A stretch of 64,000 nucleotides of DNA from contig NZ_JAHXGQ010000009.1 in assembly GCF_019375475.1 (NCBI RefSeq), positions 248,001 to 312,000 on the forward strand. The letters run 5' to 3'. Source of the stretch: Saccharothrix obliqua (GTDB taxonomy: Bacteria; Actinomycetota; Actinomycetes; Mycobacteriales; Pseudonocardiaceae). How positions within the stretch are numbered: position 1 is the first letter of the stretch; each line of letters opens with the position of its first letter. The translations under genes and the position numbers were made by a program. Positions 1-9,026 of this stretch are shown piece by piece. The notes beneath the pieces were generated by a model. That model saw nothing but the letters and a program-made list of their open reading frames with translations, searched no databases and had not been told where the DNA came from.

Positions 1-234
1 CGCGATGGAGGCGGCGTGCGCGCCGACCACGCCGGCGGTGGCGATCAGCCACTCGCGCCGGCGTTCCCGGTCGACCAGCGCGCCCACCGCGCCGAGGGCG
101 CACCAACCCGCGCTGTGCTCACCGAACAGCGACATGGCCTTGGCCGCCCGGACGACGGGCGGGTTGGCCAACGCCGCCTGGACACCGCGCAGCGCGGCCG
201 TCTCCCGGCGCGCCGCGGACCGGTCTTCGTCCAT
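1..234 (-). CDS. PAP2-superfamily phosphatase, N-terminal part (runs off the left edge)
   Basis: Seventy-eight codons of a leftward gene are visible, starting at ATG 234. The N-terminus (MDEDRSAARRET...) leads into a segment with AKAMSLFGEHSAGWCALGA, which resembles the first helices of membrane PAP2 phosphatases. In mycobacteria a PAP2 protein of this kind (Rv3807c) sits in the emb/ubiA/glfT2 cluster and is thought to dephosphorylate decaprenylphosphoryl-5-phosphoribose on the way to the arabinose donor DPA. Here it follows the Emb arabinosyltransferase with only 21 bp between them, which fits the same pathway and one transcript. The catalytic PAP2 motifs lie outside the window, so the family call rests on the N-terminal pattern and the neighbour. 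Confidence 0.6.
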   Translation of the reverse strand, partial: MDEDRSAARRETAALRGVQAALANPPVVRAAKAMSLFGEHSAGWCALGAVGALVDRERRREWLIATAGVVGAHAASIA

Positions 235-255
235 CTGCTTCTCTCCTGACGGTGA

Positions 256-3200
256 TTACTGGACGGGCTGCCAGCCCAAGCGGGTCTGGCGGTTGGCGGT
301 GACGGTGTACTGGCCGCCGGGGTACGGGTTGTCGATGCGGTACACCTCGATCCTGCGCTCGCCCGGGAAGTCCCGGAAGCGAGCGGTCAGGAACGTCATC
401 GACGACGACAGCGGCACCTGGCCGAACAACGCGCCCCGGTTCGTCTGCCACACCGAGTCGCCCAGGCCGTCCAGCCACAGCACGGCCTTCGTCACCGGCT
501 CCACGATGCCGTGCTGCACGACCGGCTGCTGCTGGCAGGGGAACAGGAACGCGATCTGCCAGCCCAGCGCCACCTTCTCGTCCCGGCCGAGGTAGCTGGT
601 CAGCGGCACGTACCGCTGCACGCTCGGCGAGGTGACGGCGAGCCAGCCGCCGGTGTCGGTGGTGGCGTCGGTGGCGACCAGGCGCATCACGTCGGCGCCC
701 GCGGGCAGGCCGGTGGAGCCGTCGGCGAGCACCACGTTGCGCCACGCCACCCGGTCGCCCTGGTCGCCCAGGCCGCGCTTGCCCACCACCTCGGGCTCGC
801 CGGGCCCGCTGCGGCCGTACTCGACGGTCAGCGCGTTGCCGGTGCGGATGCGGCCGGAGACCAGGACCGCGACGGCGGAGTCCGCGGCCAGCGAGTCGGG
901 CAGCCGGTACCAGCCGGTCGTGACGGCGCCGGTGGTCTTCTCCGGGGTGTTGTCGGCGGTGGCCTCACCGGTCTGGACGAGGCTGCCCCACACCTGCGTG
1001 GCCGCGCCGCCGCCCGGCGGCACGTACGGGGTGAACCAGCCGCCGCCCTCGGTGAAACCGGACACCTGCGCGGACTGGCCGGGCAACGCGGTCAGCGGCT
1101 GGGCCGCGTCCACGTCCAGCACGTCCAGCGCGCCCGCCGCGCCGCAGTTGTCGGCGTGGACGTCGCGGACGTTCGCGGCGGACGGCGAGTAGGTGTCCCA
1201 GGTCCGCTTGGTCGCCACCGCGAAGCCGCCGACCAGGTACAGCACGTTGACCGCGAAGAACACCACGACCAGCGCGGGCACGGCGAGCACCCACGCCTCG
1301 CGGCCCCGGCCGGGCCCGGACCGCTTGAGCACGCGGCCGATGACCAGCGCCAGCACCACCAGGCCGAGCGCCCACCACAGCGGCTGGTCGAACTTCACGA
1401 ACGCCAGCTGCATCGGCTTGTCCTGGTGGGGCAGGCCGAACATCCAGTTGTACGGCCACACGTTGGGGCCGTGCGCGGCCAGCGCGAGCATGAAGCACGC
1501 CGCGACACCGGACGCGATCACGCCCACCAGCGGCAGCTTCGTCTCCCTGGTCAGCTCGCGCGCCAGCGGCACGCCGCCGACCAGCATCAGCGTCAGGAAC
1601 GCGGCGCCGAGGCCGGCCAGGCTGCCGAAGTGGTGGGTCCACTTGCTCGGCGTGAACCACAGCAGCAGCAGGGCGGCCAGCACCGACCAGCCGGACAGCC
1701 ACAGCCGGTAGGACACCGGGATCTTCTTCAGCCGCGCGCCGACCACCAGCAGGACGAACCAGACCAGCGCCAGCAGGCACACCACGACGCCCGCGCGCTT
1801 GGCGTACGAGCCCATCGCGATGTCGTTGAACAGGAACGCCCAGCGCACCCACTCCGAGTACCAGGTCTCCTGGGGCTGGATGGCGTTGAAGATCTCCTGG
1901 CTGCGGGTGAAGTCGTGCAGGCTGCCGTCCACGAAGCCGAGGAACGCGGTCACCGTGCCGGGCGCGACCAGGCAGGCGATCCGCACCAGCAGCCCCGACC
2001 GCGTCGGCGACACGTCCTTGAGCAGGTGCCAGATCGCGGGCAGGCCCGCGACCAGCGGCGCGAGCGCCGTGAAGCCGGTCGGGTGCGCGGTGAACCCGAT
2101 GCCCGCGACCAGCACCGCGACCCACACCAGCGCGAGCCGCCGCCGCTCGACGGCCGTGACGACGGCGAGCAGCGTGCCGATGCCGCACATGGCCACCACG
2201 CCCTCGGGCCGCACGCCCATGTCCAGGGGCAGCCACCAGGCGAGGAACGCCGCGCCGAGCACGACCCGCAGCACCACGCCGCCCCAGCGGGCGGTCCACG
2301 GGGTGTCCGGCAGCACGCCCGCGCGGGCCGTGTACTTGCGCAGCACGTACCAGGTGACCAGGCCGAACAGCAACGCCGGCACACGCAGCAGCACGGGCGT
2401 GGTGCCGATGTTCTGCCAGCCCGCGAGGAAGTAGTAGAACCAGGAGAACGGCGTGAAGTTCTGGTTGAAGATCTGGTAGTAGTTGCCGACATAGCCCTCG
2501 AACGGGACGTTCTTGGCCATGGCGTTGTAGTAGCCGTCGTCGTCCGACATCGGCGCGAGCAGCGTCCACAGCACCATCACCGCCGGCACCACCACGTCCA
2601 CCAGCCGGAAGCTGAACCGGGACGGCTTGGCGGGCGAACGGGGCGTCTCGCGGTCCAGCGCGACCAGGCAGCCCAGCGTGACCAGGCCCGCGATGCCGAG
2701 CAGCACCATCAGGCCGATCTTGATGGCCGTCGGCGAGCTGTTGAGCATGTCGTCCACGCGCACCGTGACGGACATGTCGTCCGCGGTGCCGCCGGGCAGC
2801 GACGTCACCGAGGTGGCCAGCACCGCCACGCTGGGCAGCGTCGCCGACCGGGCGACCTCCTGGCCGTCCCGGGTGACCACCAGGCCGTTCTTGTCGCCCT
2901 GGATCCGGTATGCGCAGTCACCGTCGGGCAGCGGGGAGGTGAACAGCTCCTTGCCCGGCCCGTTGGCGACCAACTGGCCGTCGCGGACCGCGACGACCAG
3001 GCCGTCCCGGCCGGTCGCGGGCTGCTTCGGGTCCATGGTGGCGAGCACCACGCCGTCACCGCTCCCGGCCGCCGCGCGGACGGCGTCGCAGCTGAACCGG
3101 GCGTCGAACCCGATCGGCTTGTACGAGAGCAGGTTGAGCATGGTCGAGGCCGGCGCGGCGGAGTCCTTGGGCCACTGGACCGTCGGGTCGCTCACGGTGA

Positions 3201-3366
3201 CCGGCGCGAACGGCAGCAGCACCGCGCACAGCACGGTGACCAGGGCCGCCGCCAGGGCCAGCGGGCGCAGGCGGTGCGACCGGGACCGCGTGGGGACCGG
3301 TTCTTCGGGGGTGGGCGCCGCGTCGGCGGCGTGCCCTGCGTCCTGAACTGCGTGCGGTCGGGTCAC
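256..3366 (-). CDS. Emb-family arabinosyltransferase (GT-C, cell-wall arabinan)
   Basis: Large polytopic membrane protein (1,036 aa from GTG 3366; an upstream ATG at 3429 would add 21 residues, but the GTG has GAGGA about 8 nt before it). A short cytoplasmic tail is followed by TM1 (about residues 34-56) and a periplasmic domain of about 150 residues. The GT-C motif SDDDGYY follows at about residues 274-280, with the conserved NVPFEGYVGNYY just after it, then about twelve further TM helices. A C-terminal periplasmic carbohydrate-binding domain (about residues 730-1036) completes the protein. Emb proteins transfer arabinofuranose from decaprenyl-phosphoryl-arabinose to arabinogalactan or lipoarabinomannan. 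Only one emb gene is visible, so assignment to EmbA, EmbB or EmbC is not possible. It is probably co-transcribed with the downstream PAP2 gene. Confidence 0.92.
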   Translation of the reverse strand: MTRPHAVQDAGHAADAAPTPEEPVPTRSRSHRLRPLALAAALVTVLCAVLLPFAPVTVSDPTVQWPKDSAAPASTMLNLLSYKPIGFDARFSCDAVRAAAGSGDGVVLATMDPKQPATGRDGLVVAVRDGQLVANGPGKELFTSPLPDGDCAYRIQGDKNGLVVTRDGQEVARSATLPSVAVLATSVTSLPGGTADDMSVTVRVDDMLNSSPTAIKIGLMVLLGIAGLVTLGCLVALDRETPRSPAKPSRFSFRLVDVVVPAVMVLWTLLAPMSDDDGYYNAMAKNVPFEGYVGNYYQIFNQNFTPFSWFYYFLAGWQNIGTTPVLLRVPALLFGLVTWYVLRKYTARAGVLPDTPWTARWGGVVLRVVLGAAFLAWWLPLDMGVRPEGVVAMCGIGTLLAVVTAVERRRLALVWVAVLVAGIGFTAHPTGFTALAPLVAGLPAIWHLLKDVSPTRSGLLVRIACLVAPGTVTAFLGFVDGSLHDFTRSQEIFNAIQPQETWYSEWVRWAFLFNDIAMGSYAKRAGVVVCLLALVWFVLLVVGARLKKIPVSYRLWLSGWSVLAALLLLWFTPSKWTHHFGSLAGLGAAFLTLMLVGGVPLARELTRETKLPLVGVIASGVAACFMLALAAHGPNVWPYNWMFGLPHQDKPMQLAFVKFDQPLWWALGLVVLALVIGRVLKRSGPGRGREAWVLAVPALVVVFFAVNVLYLVGGFAVATKRTWDTYSPSAANVRDVHADNCGAAGALDVLDVDAAQPLTALPGQSAQVSGFTEGGGWFTPYVPPGGGAATQVWGSLVQTGEATADNTPEKTTGAVTTGWYRLPDSLAADSAVAVLVSGRIRTGNALTVEYGRSGPGEPEVVGKRGLGDQGDRVAWRNVVLADGSTGLPAGADVMRLVATDATTDTGGWLAVTSPSVQRYVPLTSYLGRDEKVALGWQIAFLFPCQQQPVVQHGIVEPVTKAVLWLDGLGDSVWQTNRGALFGQVPLSSSMTFLTARFRDFPGERRIEVYRIDNPYPGGQYTVTANRQTRLGWQPVQ

Positions 3367-3650
3367 TCGCGGTCGTCCTCGCCTGTGTTCGTTTAGGTCA
3401 ACGCCCAAGCCGTGTCGTGGGTATTCCAACCGGTGTCGGCCACGCTGCTGTCACGGGCGGGTTCCGGCAGCGTCGCGGATGGCCTGGCGCACGTCGCGAG
3501 AATTCGTCCGGACGTCGTCGAATAATCACGTTCGCCGAGGTCCGGCCCCCGCGCGCGGCGACCCCCCGAGAGCCTCAGAGCCACGTGACTGGGCAATACT
3601 AATCACCCCCGCGGACCCCTCCCGCCGGGGGCTCATGAGGAGGGCGCGTT
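3367..3650. promoter_or_regulatory. Divergent intergenic region between emb and the flippase gene
   Basis: About 284 bp separate the divergent emb and polysaccharide-export genes, so promoters for both should lie here. A GC-rich partial inverted repeat (CCCCCG...CGGGGG, about 3607-3630) directly precedes a good ribosome-binding site, AGGAGG at 3638-3643. No small gene is convincing in this stretch. Confidence 0.4.
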
Positions 3651-4958
3651 CTGGCTGAGCAATCCGGTGGTCGGCAGCGGTCGACCCGCGGCGCGGTCGG
3701 GATCGTCGGCCTGTGCGTGGTGACGTCCGGCCTGCTGGTCAACGCCTACCTCGCTATTGTCGCGCGCAACGTGTCACCCGCCGAGTACGCCCATTTCGGC
3801 TCGTTCTGGTCACTCGCCCTGGTGGTGGGCTTCGGCGTGTTCCTGCCCGTCGAGCAGGAGCTGGCCCGGCTGCTGCCCGGCCGGTCCGACCGGCGCACGC
3901 CCGCGCGGTCCGCGTTGGCCGTGGCGGGTGTGATCGGGCTGGTGGAGCTGGCGGTGGTGCTCGCCGCCACGCCGCTGCTGCTGGACTCGTTCGGCGGACA
4001 CGGGCTCACCATGGCCGCGCTCGCCGCGATGTGCCTGGTCTCGGCCGGCCAGTTCGTCGTCCGCGGCCTGCTCATCGGGCTCAACCGGATGGGCACCTAC
4101 GGCCTGGTGCAGGTGCTGGACACCGCGCTGCGGGTCGCGCTGGCGCTCACGGTGGGCCTGTTCGGCGTGTCCGACAGCGCGGGTTTCGCGTGGACCCTGG
4201 TGATCGCCGTGCTGCTCGCGCACCTGCCGGTCGCGCCGCTGCTGCTGCGCCGCGTGCGCGAGACGCCCGCGGTGACCACCCCGCCCGCCGAGCCCGTCAC
4301 GACCCGCCGGTTCGCGGGCGCGGTCGCGCCGCTGCTGCTCGGCTCGCTGTGCGCGCAGCTGCTGCTCAACGGCCTGCCGGTGGCCGTGCCGCTGATGGCG
4401 GGTCCCGGCGAGCAGGACGCGGCCGGGCACTTCCTCGCGGCGTTCCTGCTGGCCCGCATCCCGCTGTTCGTCGCGGTGCCGCTGCAAAGCGTGCTGCTGC
4501 CGTCCATGGCGGCCCTGGCGGACGCCGGGCGCGGCCGGCTGGTGCGCGCCCTGCTGCGGCTCGCGGCCGGGCTGGCCGTGCTCGCCGCGTGCGGCGTGGC
4601 GGTCGCCTGGACGTTCGGGCCGTGGCTGGTGCGGCTGGTGTTCGGCGCGGCCTACGTGATCGAGCCGGGCGACCTGGCGTTGATCGTGCTCGGCGTCATC
4701 GCCCACCTGGGCCTGGTCATCACCACGCAGGCGCTGGTCGCCAGCGCGCTGCACCCGGCGGTGGCCTGGAGCTGGCTGTGCGGGATCGTGGTGGCGGGCG
4801 TCGCGTTCGCCGTCGTGCCCGGCCTGCTGCTGCGAACGGAACTCGCGTTCCTGCTCGGCTCCGGGGCGGGCTGGCTGTTCGCCATGATCTACTTGGTCGC
4901 CCACTCGCGACGCCCTTCACCCACTCGCGAAGACAAGGGAGCTATCCGTGCCGGATGA
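3651..4958 (+). CDS. Polysaccharide flippase-like membrane protein (MOP/Wzx type)
   Basis: Predicted integral membrane protein of about 435 aa with some twelve hydrophobic segments and the MOP-like pattern of an exporter of lipid-linked sugars (YLAIVARNVSPAEYAHFGSF near the N-terminus). The conserved first TM helix begins upstream of the first GTG (3717), so a start there would cut it in half. The frame opens after TGA 3636-3638, and the only start-like codon with a ribosome-binding site is CTG 3651, 7 nt after AGGAGG. The 3' end overlaps the next gene by 11 bp, indicating an operon with the glycosyltransferase and methyltransferase. The probable role is translocation of a glycan intermediate across the membrane; the substrate is unknown. 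Confidence 0.75.
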   Translation: MAEQSGGRQRSTRGAVGIVGLCVVTSGLLVNAYLAIVARNVSPAEYAHFGSFWSLALVVGFGVFLPVEQELARLLPGRSDRRTPARSALAVAGVIGLVELAVVLAATPLLLDSFGGHGLTMAALAAMCLVSAGQFVVRGLLIGLNRMGTYGLVQVLDTALRVALALTVGLFGVSDSAGFAWTLVIAVLLAHLPVAPLLLRRVRETPAVTTPPAEPVTTRRFAGAVAPLLLGSLCAQLLLNGLPVAVPLMAGPGEQDAAGHFLAAFLLARIPLFVAVPLQSVLLPSMAALADAGRGRLVRALLRLAAGLAVLAACGVAVAWTFGPWLVRLVFGAAYVIEPGDLALIVLGVIAHLGLVITTQALVASALHPAVAWSWLCGIVVAGVAFAVVPGLLLRTELAFLLGSGAGWLFAMIYLVAHSRRPSPTREDKGAIRAG

Positions 4959-6069
4959 CCGCGACGACCTGGTCATGGCGCTGACCTACTACACCCCGTA
5001 CGTCTCCGGGCTGACGAACGTGGCGCGGGACGTCGCGGAGGGCCTGGCCGCGCGTGGTCGGCGGGTCACCGTCGTCACCACCCGGCACGACCCGTCGCTG
5101 CCGGAGCGGGAGGTCGTGAACGGCGTGCGGGTGCTGCGCGCGCCGGTCCTCGCGAAGCTCGGCAAGGGCACGGTCAGCCCCCAGTTCACCAAGCTGGTGA
5201 TGGACGCCAGTGCGCGTGCCCGGGTGCTCAACGCCCACCTGCCGATGCTGGAGGCGGGCCCGGTGACGCGCCTGGCGAAGTGCCCGGTCGTGCTCACCTA
5301 CCACTGCGACGTGAGCCTGCCGCCCGGTGTGGTCAACACCGTGCAGGGCAAGGTGATCGACGCGTCCAGCCGCACCGCCATGCGGCACGCCGCGGCGGTC
5401 GTGGCGACCAGTGAGGACTACGCGCGGCACAGCAGGCTGTGGCCGTGGATCGCGCCCCGCATGAGCACCATCCCGCCGCCGTGCGCGCCCGTCGAGGGCG
5501 GTGCGCCGACCTATCGCGACGGTTCCGGGTTCCACGTCGGCTTCCTCGGCCGGATCGTGGAGGAGAAGGGCGTCGAATTCCTGGTCGACGGTTTCCGCGC
5601 CATCGACGACCCGGACGCCCGGCTGCTCATCGGCGGCGATTTCGCGGCGGTGGCGGGCGGTAGCGTCGTGGAGCGGGTCCGGTCGCGAATCGCCGGTGAC
5701 CCCCGCATCAAGCTGCTCGGATTCATCCCGGACGAGAAGTTGGCGGACTTCTACGCGTCACTGGACGTGTTCGCGCTACCGTCTGTCAACGCGTTCGAGG
5801 CGTTCGGGATCGTCCAGGTGGTCGCGATGCTGGCCGGCGTGCCGGTGCTGGCGAGCGACCTGCCGGGCGTGCGCATCCCGGTGACCGAGACGGGTTTCGG
5901 GAAGATCGTCAAGCCCCGGGACGTCGCCGGCATCACGGCGGCGCTCACCGGGTTGCGGGACGACCGCCCGGATTCCGCCGAGGGCGCGGCGAAAGCGCGT
6001 GAGTTGTACGGAGTGGACGCGGTGATCGACGCGTACGACGCGTTGTTCGAGAAGGTCGCCGCGCAGTAA
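4948..6069 (+). CDS. GT4-family glycosyltransferase (GT-B fold)
   Basis: A 373-aa retaining glycosyltransferase starting at GTG 4948, which has AAGGGA 8 nt upstream and overlaps the preceding stop. The N-terminal half begins with YYTPYVSGLTNVARDVAEGL, the acceptor-side pattern of GT4 enzymes. The donor half has GRIVEEKGVE at 201-210 and the EX7E-type motif EAFGIVQVV starting at E284. It is predicted cytoplasmic or membrane-associated and transfers a sugar from an NDP-sugar to a lipid or glycan acceptor. Its place between a flippase-like gene and a methyltransferase, next to emb, suggests building of a surface polysaccharide or glycolipid. Donor and acceptor cannot be read from the sequence. 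Confidence 0.85.
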   Translation: MPDDRDDLVMALTYYTPYVSGLTNVARDVAEGLAARGRRVTVVTTRHDPSLPEREVVNGVRVLRAPVLAKLGKGTVSPQFTKLVMDASARARVLNAHLPMLEAGPVTRLAKCPVVLTYHCDVSLPPGVVNTVQGKVIDASSRTAMRHAAAVVATSEDYARHSRLWPWIAPRMSTIPPPCAPVEGGAPTYRDGSGFHVGFLGRIVEEKGVEFLVDGFRAIDDPDARLLIGGDFAAVAGGSVVERVRSRIAGDPRIKLLGFIPDEKLADFYASLDVFALPSVNAFEAFGIVQVVAMLAGVPVLASDLPGVRIPVTETGFGKIVKPRDVAGITAALTGLRDDRPDSAEGAAKARELYGVDAVIDAYDALFEKVAAQ

Positions 6070-6102
6070 ACCTGCCGTTCGCACCTGCCAGGAGCTGTCC
6101 CT

Positions 6103-6798
6103 ATGACGACGGACCCCACGCACTTCGACGAGGATTACTACCGCGCCAACGGGCAGCTGGGCGACCGCCCCGCCCTTCGGTACTACGTCCGGCTGGTCCA
6201 GAGGTACGTCGGACCCGGCCCGTACCTCGATTTCGGGTGCGGGACGGGGCACCTGGTGCGCAGGCTGGCCGGTGCGGGCGAGGCCGCCGGTTTCGAGATC
6301 TCCGAGTATTCGGCGGAGCAGGCGCGGCGCACGGCGCCCGGCTGCGTGGTGTACACCAAGACCGACGACATCCCGGACGGCTACTTCGGCGGCATCACGT
6401 CGGTGCACGTGCTGGAGCACCTCAGCGACGAGATCGCCGAGGAGGTCGTGGCGACGTTCCGCCGCATCCTCAAGCCGGACGGCAAGGCGCTGGTCGTCAT
6501 GCCGGACCCGATGGGCCGCGGTCGGCGGCTCAAGGGCGACACCTGGAACGGTTTCGCCGACGAGACCCACATCAACCTCAAGCCGCACGCCGAGTGGCGG
6601 AAGTTCCTCACCGACCGGGGGATGCGCGTGCTGCGCGAGGGCAGCGACGGCCTGTGGGACGTGCCCTACCGCAAGCTGCCCAAGCTGGTCGACGCGGCCG
6701 TGCACGCGGGCCCGTCGCTGGCGCAGTTCCTGTCCGGCCGCCTCGTGCTGGGGCCCGGCTCGGGTGAGTCGTCCATCTTCGTGCTCGCCAAGGCGTGA
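6103..6798 (+). CDS. Class I SAM-dependent methyltransferase
   Basis: A 231-aa protein with the SAM-binding glycine motif YLDFGCGTGHL (residues 41-51), the acidic post-beta2 position near FEIS, and HVLEHLSDE (102-110), as in Methyltransf_11/23 enzymes. It starts at ATG 6103, 33 bp after the glycosyltransferase, with CAGGAGCT as ribosome-binding site, so the three genes from 3651 probably form one operon. It most likely methylates the glycan or lipid made by this cluster, which is inference from position only. Confidence 0.8.
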   Translation: MTTDPTHFDEDYYRANGQLGDRPALRYYVRLVQRYVGPGPYLDFGCGTGHLVRRLAGAGEAAGFEISEYSAEQARRTAPGCVVYTKTDDIPDGYFGGITSVHVLEHLSDEIAEEVVATFRRILKPDGKALVVMPDPMGRGRRLKGDTWNGFADETHINLKPHAEWRKFLTDRGMRVLREGSDGLWDVPYRKLPKLVDAAVHAGPSLAQFLSGRLVLGPGSGESSIFVLAKA

Positions 6799-6804
6799 CC
6801 CGGT

Positions 6805-6833
6805 CCGGCGCCGCGCGGTGTGCGCGGCGCCGG
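6805..6833. terminator. GC hairpin between convergent genes
   Basis: A perfect 12-bp inverted repeat (CCGGCGCCGCGC, loop GGTGT, then its complement) lies between the stop codons of the rightward methyltransferase and the leftward protease. There is no T tract, as is common in high-GC actinobacteria. It could act in both directions. Confidence 0.6.
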
Positions 6834-6842
6834 GTCGCGGCG

Positions 6843-8036
6843 TCAGCCGTTGTTGTCGATCAGGGTCGAGATCTCCCGGTGCACCAGCGAGATCCGCGTG
6901 CCCCAGTTCGGGCAGCCGCCCAGGTGGTGCAGCGCGATGACGCGGTGCGAGGACGCGGCCAGCACGGGCGAGCCGGAGTTGCCGCCGGAGGAGTCGCACC
7001 GGTAGCCGGTGTTCACCCCGGACGCCACGACGTCGATCTTGCAGTACGCGCCGCCGTCCCGGTCCTCGTACAGCGACAGCCGCTTGGGCTTGACGTCGCC
7101 GTGACCGGGCAGGTAGATCCGCTCGCCCGCCTTGGGCTCGCGGACGTCCAGGTACAGCGTGCCGAACTGCTTGATCGCGTCGAAGTTGTTCACCGAGAAC
7201 AACGCGTAGTCCAGGTTCTGGAGCGAACTGGACTTCAGCAACTGCGCGCCGCTGACCTTCACCCCGGCCCGCGGGTTGTTCCCGCCGCAGGTGGCGCACT
7301 GGTAGTCGAACTGGAACTCGCTGGCGCGCAGGTCGGCCGCGCTCTCCAGGCAGTGGTAGTTGGTGATCATCCGGTTGGTGTTGCCGACGCGCCACGCCGT
7401 GCAGTGCCCCAGGCCGTTGAGCAGCTGCCGCGCCACCGCGCCCGCGCGGGCGTACTCGGTGGGGTGGTTGCCCTGGTAGCAGACGACGTCCTTGCGCGCG
7501 TCGGTGCCGCAGACGCTCAGCGGTCGCGGGTTGGCGGCGGCCGCCTCGGCGGGCGAGAAGCCCCGGTAGTAGCGGTCGACGCGGACGCCGAACCCCTGGC
7601 GGGTCAGCGATTCCGCGTTCGGCCGGGCCGCGGCGGCGTGCAGGGTGACCACCGCGGTGTCGCCGTCGACCGACATGGCGGCGAATCCGGAGGGCCCGTG
7701 CACCGTGTGCGGCGAGTCGCCGGGGAACGCGGCGTGCCCCGGGTCGCCCCGGTAGGTGTGCACCTCCCGGCCCGCCGGGTCGGACACCGTGACCCGGTCG
7801 CCCGGCACCAGCTTCAGCGCCGCGAAGTGCACCTTCACGTAGCTGGACCCGGGTTCGCGCAACACGACCCGCCACGACCGGCCGTCGGCGGCGTACCGCA
7901 GGACGGCATCGGCCGCCTTCACCTCACCCGCCTTGGCGACCTGCGGGGGAACCGCCGGTCCCGCGATCGCGGGCGGCGTGGGCGTGATCAACACGAGTGC
8001 GAGGGCCATCGGCAGGAGCAGGGACCGGATGGACAA
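6843..8036 (-). CDS. Secreted trypsin-like (S1 family) serine protease
   Basis: A 397-aa exported protease. Residues 1-26 form a Sec signal peptide (hydrophobic LLLPMALALVLI, cleavage likely after AIAG). A propeptide-like region reaches to about residue 170. The catalytic chain carries His228 in NYHCLE, Asp276 in QNLDYALF and Ser354 in GGNSGSPV. Paired cysteines (C176, C186, C212, C229, C247, C250, C332, C347) suggest several disulfides, as in the lysyl/glutamyl endopeptidase-like branch with a long N-terminal extension. It ends 'LIDNNG' with no anchor, so it should be released. Cleavage specificity cannot be assigned. It is transcribed alone, leftward, with a 199-bp upstream gap shared with the next gene. 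Confidence 0.85.
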   Translation of the reverse strand: MSIRSLLLPMALALVLITPTPPAIAGPAVPPQVAKAGEVKAADAVLRYAADGRSWRVVLREPGSSYVKVHFAALKLVPGDRVTVSDPAGREVHTYRGDPGHAAFPGDSPHTVHGPSGFAAMSVDGDTAVVTLHAAAARPNAESLTRQGFGVRVDRYYRGFSPAEAAAANPRPLSVCGTDARKDVVCYQGNHPTEYARAGAVARQLLNGLGHCTAWRVGNTNRMITNYHCLESAADLRASEFQFDYQCATCGGNNPRAGVKVSGAQLLKSSSLQNLDYALFSVNNFDAIKQFGTLYLDVREPKAGERIYLPGHGDVKPKRLSLYEDRDGGAYCKIDVVASGVNTGYRCDSSGGNSGSPVLAASSHRVIALHHLGGCPNWGTRISLVHREISTLIDNNG

Positions 8037-8235
8037 GGCGCACCTCCTTGAAAGGTCGTTTCCTCAAGGGCGGCGGCGGTGCCGGGTCCGGCTCGCAGGT
8101 GGACCCGGACCTTTACGTTCGCACGCCGGACCCACGCCCTCCATCCGTCGAAGGCACTGTCTTCGGAACGGCCCCGGCCGGTGCCGCGCGCCCGCTACGC
8201 TGGCGGCTCGATCCAGCGCGAACCCGGGGTGTGGC

Positions 8236-9015
8236 ATGGCGGAGTCGACGGGAACGGCGGTCGGGGAGTGCTTCTTCGTCTGCCCGATCGGTGCCGCGAA
8301 CTCGGACATCAGGAAGCGGTCGAACCAGGTGTACCGGCACGTCGTGAAGGCGACGGTCGAACCCATGGGCTACGAGACCACGCGTGGTGACACCATCGAC
8401 CAGTCCGGGCTGATCACGACCCAGGTGATCGACAAGCTGCTGAACGCGGACCTGGTCATCGCGGACCTGACCGACCACAACCCCAACGTCTTCTACGAGC
8501 TGGCCGTGCGCCACGCGGCGGGCAAGCCGTTCATCCACCTGATGGCGGAGGGGCAGGCGGTGCCCTTCGACATCCAGGGGATGCGCACGGTCTTCTTCGA
8601 CCACCAGGATCTCGACTCGGTGTTCGAGGCGAAGCGGCAGCTGTCCGGGATGATCCGGCAGATCCAGGCGGGCGCGCGCGTGGAGACGCCGGTGACGTAC
8701 ACGATCGACCTCCAGCAGCTGCGCCAGTCGGACAACTCCGAGGCACGCGGCATCGCCGACCTCATGAGCGAGATGGCGCTCCTCAAGAGAGCCGTGCTGA
8801 GCGGCGTCCGCTCCCGCCGCCCGTCCGCCGACCACATGACGCTGCGGAACTTCGTCCAGTACCTCGCCGGAGCCGGTCGCCTGGAGGTCGAGGACCACAG
8901 GTTCCTGACCAACGCGGACACCAGCGACGCGCACGACGAGTGGGTGAACGCCGTGGTGTCGTCCGTCGAGACGTGGGCGAACTCCGCCGCCTTCCCGGAC
9001 GAACCGCCGTTCTGA
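8236..9015 (+). CDS. Nucleoside 2-deoxyribosyltransferase-fold protein (DRHyd/SLOG-like), function unknown
   Basis: A 259-aa protein from ATG 8236, preceded only by a weak GGGG. The N-terminal 110 residues show the Rossmann-like pattern of the nucleoside deoxyribosyltransferase superfamily: CFFVCPIG (12-19), then ADLVIADLTDHNPNVFYELA (71-90) with Glu88 where these enzymes carry the catalytic glutamate. Residues 150-259 are a mostly helical extension without a recognised domain. Proteins with this domain occur as nucleotide-sensing or nucleotide-hydrolysing modules in bacterial conflict systems, but also as orphans. It stands alone here between a protease and DUF4291, so a defence role is speculative. 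The first 90 bp of its coding region have normal host codon use. Confidence 0.6.
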   Translation: MAESTGTAVGECFFVCPIGAANSDIRKRSNQVYRHVVKATVEPMGYETTRGDTIDQSGLITTQVIDKLLNADLVIADLTDHNPNVFYELAVRHAAGKPFIHLMAEGQAVPFDIQGMRTVFFDHQDLDSVFEAKRQLSGMIRQIQAGARVETPVTYTIDLQQLRQSDNSEARGIADLMSEMALLKRAVLSGVRSRRPSADHMTLRNFVQYLAGAGRLEVEDHRFLTNADTSDAHDEWVNAVVSSVETWANSAAFPDEPPF

Positions 9016-9026
9016 CGGCCCGGTGC

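Noticed and set aside
511..3396. 961-residue rightward frame opposite emb
   Set aside because: Emb motifs and membrane topology are complete on the minus strand; this frame is rich in Arg/His/Gln without domains.
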